Shown in pieces: positions 6,750 to 10,183 of a stretch of 10,183 nt of DNA (positions are counted from its first letter, which is position 1; every line of letters begins with the position of its first letter). This DNA is from JAFGOM01 sp964605795. Lineage in GTDB: Archaea > Halobacteriota > Methanomicrobia > Methanomicrobiales > Methanospirillaceae. Location of the stretch: NCBI GenBank assembly GCA_964605795.1, contig CAZSDZ010000071.1, positions 1-10,183 on the forward strand. Reading direction: 5' to 3'. The notes under the pieces are model-generated. The model did not search any database, was not told the origin of the DNA, and saw nothing but the letters and a program-made list of their open reading frames with translations. Both the position numbers and the translations under genes were made by a program.

Positions 6750-6810
6750 GGATTGCATAAATCTCAATAAGGGACTAATATGGGCACGTTGTTTGAAGAG
6801 ATTGCATTTA

Positions 6811-6826
6811 CACCTTTTTTAAGGTG
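6811..6826. repeat. Short hairpin CACCTT-TTTT-AAGGTG
   Basis: Perfect 6-bp stem with a four-base loop. It lies in the last part of a 20-codon frame that starts ATG 6780, behind an AAGGGA-like ribosome site. Function unknown. Confidence 0.35.
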
Positions 6827-6898
6827 CAGTCTATCCTTGTAGTTGAACAGTGCCAATGGTTTTAGATTCATATCAATAATTCTCTTTTAATAATTGAA

Positions 6899-6928
6899 CC
6901 CGATTTTGTATTTGTAGAAAAAATCGGG
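6899..6928. repeat. Hairpin with 9-bp stem before the RhuM remnant
   Basis: CCCGATTTT (6899-6907) pairs with AAAATCGGG (6920-6928) across a 12-base loop. It lies about 70 bases before the RhuM start. No T-run follows on either strand, so a terminator role is doubtful; a leader structure or a mobile-element end remnant is equally possible. Confidence 0.45.
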
Positions 6929-6998
6929 GGGTACCAGGATTACTTGTTTCCATTGTATTTCGTGAATCAGAACAACAAAGCAATCTGGAGAGGAATTG

Positions 6999-7527
6999 AT
7001 GACCTGCGATACAGGAAAACGTATCAGGAACAGCACTGCTGACTTTCTGTTCTTCACTCTTGAATCAGGAGAGGAGAGTATTGAGATCAGGTACGAAGAT
7101 GAGACGATCTGGCTGAGTCAGAAGATGATGGCTCTGCTCTTCGATGTTGCACAACCAACGATTAATGAGCATCTGACCTGCATTTACGAGAGTGGAGAAC
7201 TGAACTGTGAGGCAACTATTCGGAAATTCCGAATAGTTCGACGGGAAGGAAACCGTGACGTTTCACGGAATATCGAACATTATACCCTTGATGCAGTCAT
7301 TTCTGTTGGACACGAGGTCAACTCCATCAGGGCAACCCAGTTTTGGCAGCGGGCTACCCGGATCCTCATATAATGTGCCATTAAAGGGCTATGTTCTTGA
7401 TAAAAAACGGATGGAGAACGGAACTTTTCTGGGAGAGGATTATTTTGAACATCTCCTTGCGGAAATCAGGGAGATCCGGCTGAGTGAAAGACGGTTTTAC
7501 CAAAAGAGGATCGTAATCCGGGGTTAA
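6999..7527 (+). pseudogene. RhuM-family (virulence RhuM/Fic-associated) gene, frameshifted and truncated
   Basis: ATG 6999 follows GGAGAGG (6987-6993) at a good distance. The first frame carries the RhuM N-terminal pattern: IEIRYEDETIWLSQKMMALLF, PTINEHL, YESGEL, then HYTLDAVISVGHEVNSIRATQF and RATRIL, where it ends at TAA 7371. The next family segment, LKGYVLDKKRMENGTFLGEDYF and LLAEIREIRLSERRFYQK, is in the frame one base over and is open through TAA 7525-7527. A deletion near 7366-7380 (loss of the usual (K/R)EY codons) explains the shift. After RFYQK the sequence departs from the family, whose members continue for well over 100 residues, so the C-terminal half is missing. RhuM proteins often sit near restriction, Fic or toxin-antitoxin genes; their biochemical role is unclear. 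This copy should be non-functional unless the N-terminal DNA-binding part is used alone. Confidence 0.85.
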
Positions 7528-7643
7528 TCGCGATCCTCAACAGTTCTGTTTACTTTGGTTCGTTTCGATTTCTGATTCGGGTTACAACGATATCAAATTC
7601 TTCATCCGGGTTCTGATATTTTTCAGGTTATTTTTTCAATCGC

Positions 7644-7654
7644 CAAATTTAAAC
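7644..7654 (+). promoter_or_regulatory. Putative TATA box of vapBC
   Basis: CAAATTTAAAC lies about 65 bases before the vapB ATG, after a T-rich run (7628-7637) that could end upstream transcripts. With usual spacing transcription would start near 7675. VapBC pairs are commonly autoregulated by the complex; no clear operator was found. Confidence 0.4.
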
Positions 7655-7713
7655 GATAGCAAGTCGATGATGAATAGAACAATAACGTACCATATAGAAG
7701 GAGTATATTCATC

Positions 7714-7938
7714 ATGGAAGTAAGTGAAATATCTGATAAAGGACAGATTCAGATACCCCTGTCAATAAGAAGAAAATATAATCTGAATAGTGGTGATATT
7801 ATCATTCTTAAAGAGAGAGAAGATGGTTTATTACTGGTTCCAAAGGCTCGTCTCTCCAAATTAGCCGGCAGGTTTTCCGAAAAAGGATTATTAGATGATC
7901 TAGCGGAGTTAAGAAATGAAGAACGAGATCTTCCATGA
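7714..7938 (+). CDS. vapB: VapB-type antitoxin, SpoVT-AbrB domain
   Basis: 74 aa, normal for a VapB. Residues 1-46 form the swapped-hairpin AbrB fold, with the signature SDKGQIQIPLSIRRKYNL (7-24) and SGDIIILKEREDGLLLVPK (26-44). Residues 47-74 are the charged tail that normally wraps the toxin. GGAG (7700-7703) precedes ATG 7714 by 10 bases. The stop overlaps the toxin ATG by four bases (ATGA), so antitoxin and toxin are made from one mRNA. The DNA-binding part is expected to repress the operon. The bases around its start closely match those of the 51-aa gene at 4101. Confidence 0.92.
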   Translation: MEVSEISDKGQIQIPLSIRRKYNLNSGDIIILKEREDGLLLVPKARLSKLAGRFSEKGLLDDLAELRNEERDLP

Positions 7939-8321
7939 ATTATCTTTTTGATACTCACGCACTCATCACTTTGTTCCACCAGGAACCGGGATATCAGGTT
8001 GTACAATCATTATTTGAAGGGATTGAGTCTGACCAGTTGAAAGGATTTATCTCATCAATATCGCTTACTGAATTACGATACCTGTATAAAAACCGGTTTG
8101 GAGAGAAAGAAGCAGATGCCCGTCTTTTGCCAGTTCTCAAATCAGGTGTTGAGATAATTCCAGTTCATACTAAAATTGCTCTTATTGCTGGTTCAATAAA
8201 AAAACCGGGAATTTCTGTTGCCGATGCAATAATCGCAGCAACTGCACTGGAAATAAGTGCAAAGGTAGTTACTGGTGACAGGCATTTTTCCTACCTTGGT
8301 GTTGAGATTTTATCATACTAA
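7935..8321 (+). CDS. vapC: VapC toxin, PIN-domain ribonuclease
   Basis: 128 aa, normal length. The four acidic positions of the PIN site are all present: D6 in YLFDTHAL, E46 in LTELRYL, D97 in SVADAIIAATAL and D115 in TGDRHF. Together they bind the metal that cuts RNA, tRNA or rRNA in characterised relatives; the target here is unknown. The start ATG overlaps the vapB stop by four bases, which fixes it and couples translation. It is the only complete toxin-antitoxin pair in the window and appears intact. It is not closely similar to the PIN protein at 28-513, which belongs to a different subgroup. Confidence 0.95.
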   Translation: MNYLFDTHALITLFHQEPGYQVVQSLFEGIESDQLKGFISSISLTELRYLYKNRFGEKEADARLLPVLKSGVEIIPVHTKIALIAGSIKKPGISVADAIIAATALEISAKVVTGDRHFSYLGVEILSY

Positions 8322-8380
8322 AAAGGTCAAAAAGACTATCAGAATTGTAATATCATGCTGTAAATCAGGTAATATGATTG

Positions 8381-8593
8381 ATGAAGATGGATGATGACTC
8401 ATGTTCTACAATACGTGAAATTAGTAAAAAGGGATATGATGCCCCGGTTGATGCCCTTGGCCCTGTAGATGCTAAAAGATTTATCTAGAGTTATGATAAA
8501 GGTCATGGGGATTATATAAGGGGGAGACCAAAGTAGTTACGTAATGATTTTGACTCTGTCGTTTCTGAAATTATTGAGAATCGGGAATTGTAA
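8381..8593 (+). pseudogene. Small antitoxin-like gene with two in-frame TAG codons
   Basis: From ATG 8381 (or 8387) the frame reads through TIREISKKGYDAPVDALGPV and DAKRFI, TAG 8486-8488, SYDKGHGDYIRGRPK, TAG 8534-8536, then LRNDFDSVVSEIIENREL and TAA 8591-8593. This is recognisable as a widespread ~70-aa family of uncharacterised proteins, common in cyanobacteria and archaea, with the pattern LG-V-A-RF(I/L)QQFD-G-GDY--(E/D)R--WL and a C-terminal basic tail. The stops fall at the expected Gln and Trp positions, each one transition from sense (CAG to TAG, TGG to TAG). Such proteins often lie beside toxin genes, and this one follows vapC by 59 bases. Decay is the simplest reading. Pyrrolysine insertion is unlikely because the replaced residues differ. 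Confidence 0.75.
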
Positions 8594-8603
8594 GAGGTAA
8601 GAG

Positions 8604-8628
8604 CGTCAGATAACCCGGGTATCTGACG
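8604..8628. terminator. Inverted repeat between convergent units, possible bidirectional terminator
   Basis: CGTCAGATA (8604-8612), ACCCGGG, TATCTGACG (8620-8628), a perfect 9-bp stem. It lies where the plus-strand pseudogene and the minus-strand three-gene operon converge. No long T-run follows on either strand, so the terminator role is inferred from position. Confidence 0.45.
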
Positions 8629-8662
8629 ATTTGTATGGCGATCCTGACAAGACACGAACCGG

Positions 8663-8806
8663 TCAGTACCGGTAGCCGGGAGGTGTGTTCATCTCCTCCT
8701 CGTCCTCATCATCATCTTCTTCCTCTTCTCTTCTCTTTCTTCTGCGGCCATCCTCAAGGGTCAGGCCCATTGCCTGGTGCAGCCAGTAGCCAAAGATGTC
8801 AAACAT
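8663..8806 (-). CDS. 47-aa acidic microprotein, last gene of a three-gene operon
   Basis: ATG 8806 opens within the stop region of the preceding gene: the minus strand reads ATGTTTGA, so the two genes overlap by 8 nt. AAGGAGAAG on the minus strand (8811-8819) places GGAG 7 bases before the ATG. The product has an aromatic amphipathic N-terminus (MFDIFGYWLHQAMGLTLEDG), a basic patch RRRKRR, a run of 12 acidic residues over ~27-38, and ends TPPGYRY. The charge blocks suggest binding to a basic partner or self-masking, while the N-terminus could contact a membrane or the operon partners. No family is recognised. The gene falls below usual ORF length limits. Confidence comes from the ribosome site, coding-like sequence and the same overlap style as the gene before it. 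Confidence 0.72.
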   Translation of the reverse strand: MFDIFGYWLHQAMGLTLEDGRRRKRREEEEDDDEDEEEMNTPPGYRY

Positions 8807-9485
8807 GTTTCTTCTCCTTCTCGTTTTTTTCAGAATTCAGTACTTCGGAAAACCCATAGGGGAACGTATCCCAATGGGTTATCAGGGCATTCTCAAACAA
8901 AAGCGCCTCTGCAATCTCCGGGGAGACCCCGGGGTTTATCGCAGAAGAGACGACTGCTGCAGCTTTTTCGAATGCCCCTGCCCTTCGGAACAGATCAGAG
9001 AGCACGAGTTCATCCAGACCCGGATCTCTCCAGACCCTGATCCCGCATGATCCTGCACTGATTATCTGTTCTGCAGCCACCATTCTGCATCTGACCGATC
9101 CAACAACCTCATGCAGATCGTCACAAATCCAGGCGGCATGCAGAACAGACCTGACTGATCTGGGCAGATGCATCTCGTACTCTGCGATAAGCCCGCTGCA
9201 GAGGTACCGGCATGCAGAAGAGGGCAGCGCCGGGTCGGTGAGCCGGGAGCGGTATGCCGGTCCTCTTACGAATTCCCTGACTTCCGAAGTTATCTCTGCA
9301 CCGATATCGCGGGCACAGTACCCGCATGACGGACAGCACTGGATAGTATCCGGAACCGGATCTCCGGTCAGGGTTCGCGGACGGAGATCGAGATCATACT
9401 CTTTGGGACCGGATATCTCTGTCCCGGTAGGCTGAGAGCTCGTGGTGCTGCAGACTGCACAGGACACCGGGATCATCTCACTCAT
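8799..9485 (-). CDS. CxxC zinc-ribbon-like protein, DUF2225-like, 228 aa
   Basis: The N-terminal part has two cysteine pairs, C9-C12 (SCAVC) and C51-C54 (CPSCGYC, with C57), around a PKEYDLDLRPR segment. This is the layout of DUF2225-like proteins, in which a split zinc ribbon (CPxC ... CPxCGY) precedes a helical, TPR-like region. The helical part here is ~100-215, with SVLHAAWICDD and VLSDLFRRAGAFEKAAAVV typical of paired helices. ATG 9485 is chosen over the longer open frame (to 9683) because AGGAGGG lies on the minus strand at 9497-9503, 11 bases upstream, and because the upstream gene overlaps exactly there. It overlaps both neighbours by 8 nt. Function unknown; a zinc-dependent adaptor or assembly factor is a reasonable guess only. 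Confidence 0.8.
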   Translation of the reverse strand: MSEMIPVSCAVCSTTSSQPTGTEISGPKEYDLDLRPRTLTGDPVPDTIQCCPSCGYCARDIGAEITSEVREFVRGPAYRSRLTDPALPSSACRYLCSGLIAEYEMHLPRSVRSVLHAAWICDDLHEVVGSVRCRMVAAEQIISAGSCGIRVWRDPGLDELVLSDLFRRAGAFEKAAAVVSSAINPGVSPEIAEALLFENALITHWDTFPYGFSEVLNSEKNEKEKKHV

Positions 9486-9702
9486 AGTAATAATATCCCT
9501 CCTCTCCGGGTTGTGTGGAAGTCTCCCCTGCATCCGGAACCAGATCTGCAGATCTCCCCTGGTCATCCATTGGCATGAAGGTGATGCAGTACTCACAGCC
9601 GGGCATCTGGTCATTACAATCGTCCGGCAGACCGGGAAGTATGGAATAGATGAACCAGAGGTGATGGATAATCCAGTTCTCATGATACAGGTTTCTCTTC
9701 AT
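9478..9702 (-). CDS. 74-aa cysteine-containing protein, first gene of a three-gene operon
   Basis: ATG 9702 has GGAG about 4-5 bases upstream on the minus strand (near 9707-9710). The frame extends further to 9768 but that part lies in the promoter. The N-terminal third is hydrophobic and aromatic (ENWIIHHLWFIYSILPGL), enough for a short membrane-associated helix. The middle has C29, C36 and C39 (DCNDQMPGCEYC), a possible metal site, and the tail is acidic, ending GEEGYYYYE. Its TGA overlaps the next gene by 8 nt (ATGAGTGA). No family is recognised. Position in the operon and the shared Cys theme with the 228-aa protein suggest they act together. Confidence 0.65.
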   Translation of the reverse strand: MKRNLYHENWIIHHLWFIYSILPGLPDDCNDQMPGCEYCITFMPMDDQGRSADLVPDAGETSTQPGEEGYYYYE

Positions 9703-9732
9703 TCTGCTCCAGATAGTATATGATCGTACGTA

Positions 9733-9745
9733 ACTATATACTTTC
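9733..9745 (-). promoter_or_regulatory. TATA-box promoter of the three-gene minus operon
   Basis: The minus strand reads GAAAGTATATAGT, a good archaeal box A. It is centred ~37 bases before ATG 9702, so transcription would begin ~12 bases before the start codon. An adjacent GTACGTA-rich palindromic stretch (9725-9732) could be an operator. Confidence 0.6.
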
Positions 9746-9873
9746 TTATGTATTATTATGTATTTCAACGTATTATAATGTAAATAGATGTTTGAAGTGA
9801 TGGAGTGATACTGCAGGATCCGGTCCGGTCACTATTTGTCAGATGCCAACTATATGCTACAAAAGAAGAGGAT

Positions 9874-9981
9874 ATGAGAACAATCAAAATATCATCGTTT
9901 GATAGACCCAGATATACTATTCAATTCAGTGGCAGGGTGCGGTATCTGCCAGGTTGCATGAAAGTATATAAATCAATTTAA
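9874..9981 (+). CDS. Possible 35-aa small ORF in the intergenic stretch 9746-10062
   Basis: ATG 9874 is preceded by AGAAGAGG, a fair ribosome site. The product is short and basic (TIKISSFDRPRYTIQFSGR...), with no recognised motif. Its last codons overlap the TATA box of the next gene, which argues against it. The rest of the stretch holds a GGCAG/CTGCC hairpin (~9932-9951) and A/T-rich sequence with nothing else seen. Confidence 0.22.
   Translation: MRTIKISSFDRPRYTIQFSGRVRYLPGCMKVYKSI
9962..9973 (+). promoter_or_regulatory. TATA box upstream of the rightmost gene
   Basis: AAGTATATAAAT is a near-ideal archaeal box A. It lies ~95 bases before ATG 10063, implying a leader of about 65-70 bases. 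Confidence 0.55.
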
Positions 9982-10062
9982 AATTATCAAAACAAATCCA
10001 TTCGGGTATATCCATATGTTTATTTCTTCAGCCGTTCAATACTAAAGTACCTGCAGTTTTTC

Positions 10063-10183
10063 ATGACCACACACGAGGAGTCAGAAGAGACCTGGAAATT
10101 TGAAGGGGATCCGATTCCCTCATACCTATCAGATCTTGCCCATGAACGGGAGATACGAAAGAAGTTCGAACTCTCTACCGAGA
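10063..10183 (+). CDS. N-terminus of a hypothetical protein, cut by the window edge
   Basis: ATG 10063 opens a frame that stays open to the end (40 codons). It starts TTHEESEETWKFEGDPIPSY and continues LSDLAHEREIRKKFELSTE, a charged, helical beginning with no signal peptide or known motif. No Shine-Dalgarno site precedes the ATG even though the leader seems long, so a start inside the leader or an RNA element there is possible. Family cannot be told from this much. Confidence 0.6.
   Translation, partial: MTTHEESEETWKFEGDPIPSYLSDLAHEREIRKKFELSTE

Larger units (their letters stand above)
6341..6770 (+). pseudogene. Gene broken by a TGA and a 46-bp tandem duplication
   Basis: From ATG 6341 the frame reads MKDSLTGIGPDHEVTAAVHYT, TGA at 6404-6406, then QVESREDEQIITIPLPVSRE and onward through DRPLCQLSDPWYRF. 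A 37-bp sequence at 6486-6522 is repeated at 6532-6568 with 9 bases between, so the unit is 46 bp and shifts the frame by one. Removing one unit makes the frame continuous into LDLVLAEEGRIDCDTHPFLCE, MHLSLSEEEIIPDRDIMAAG and TAA 6768-6770. The order of a beta-rich hydrophobic segment, YRF-L-L, SPSH-like THPF and PDRD loosely recalls the linker between VIT and VWA domains, but this is a weak resemblance. The end coincides with the 63-bp repeat, where an original C-terminus may have been replaced. The start is unsure: AAAGGAG at 6313-6319 lies too far upstream. Confidence 0.65.

Noticed and set aside
28..8321. The two PIN genes as a duplicated pair
   Set aside because: They belong to different PIN subgroups, with different partners and little similarity beyond the catalytic acids.
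8381..8593. Pyrrolysine-encoding gene
   Set aside because: The two TAG codons replace different expected residues (Gln and Trp), and the host group is not known for the pyl system; mutation is simpler.
8635..9050. Three plus-strand ORFs opposite the minus operon
   Set aside because: Low-complexity serine/proline-rich or shadow translations with no start signals.
9486..9683. N-terminal extension of the 228-aa protein to 9683
   Set aside because: The extra 66 residues are the out-of-frame image of the upstream 74-aa gene, and AGGAGGG points to ATG 9485.
9442..9723. 93-aa plus-strand ORF
   Set aside because: It is antisense to the 74-aa and 228-aa genes, which have ribosome sites, a promoter and matched overlaps.

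Overview
The window looks like a stretch of a mesophilic methanogen chromosome, most likely from the order Methanomicrobiales (Methanospirillum-like). This rests on an archaeal HMf-type histone, a metallo-beta-lactamase of the family linked to methanopterin synthesis, TATA-box promoters, Shine-Dalgarno starts and moderate base composition. The genus is inference, not shown.

Layout. 1-513: end of a probable antitoxin, translationally coupled to a PIN-domain toxin. 943-1494: a hypothetical gene with one internal TAA. 1503-1706 (minus): intact histone with promoter and U-tract terminator. 2187-3024 (minus): metallo-beta-lactamase gene whose normal start lies in another frame, with a shift at a run of five A/T. 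3025-4422: sparse DNA with two unrecognised small genes (56 and 51 aa), a doubtful minus-strand ORF, one copy of a 63-bp dispersed repeat and a perfect inverted repeat. 4423-6141: the largest intact gene, a 572-aa AlbA_2/HATPase protein, followed by a three-copy ~50-bp tandem repeat that starts at its stop codon. 6341-6770: a gene broken by a TGA and a 46-bp tandem duplication. 6999-7527: a frameshifted, truncated RhuM-family gene. 7714-8321: an intact VapBC pair. 8381-8593: a small antitoxin-like gene broken by two TAG codons. 8663-9702 (minus): a compact three-gene operon (74-aa Cys protein, 228-aa CxxC protein, 47-aa acidic microprotein), each junction overlapping by 8 nt. 10063-10183: start of a gene that leaves the window.

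Two things stand out. First, at least five genes are broken by a single or a few point-like lesions while their protein sequence is still readable, so this is either a recent gene graveyard between toxin-antitoxin modules or a stretch of poor base calls. Second, the three-gene operon, with a last gene too short for usual ORF cut-offs, is the best candidate for a functional unit that has not been described.
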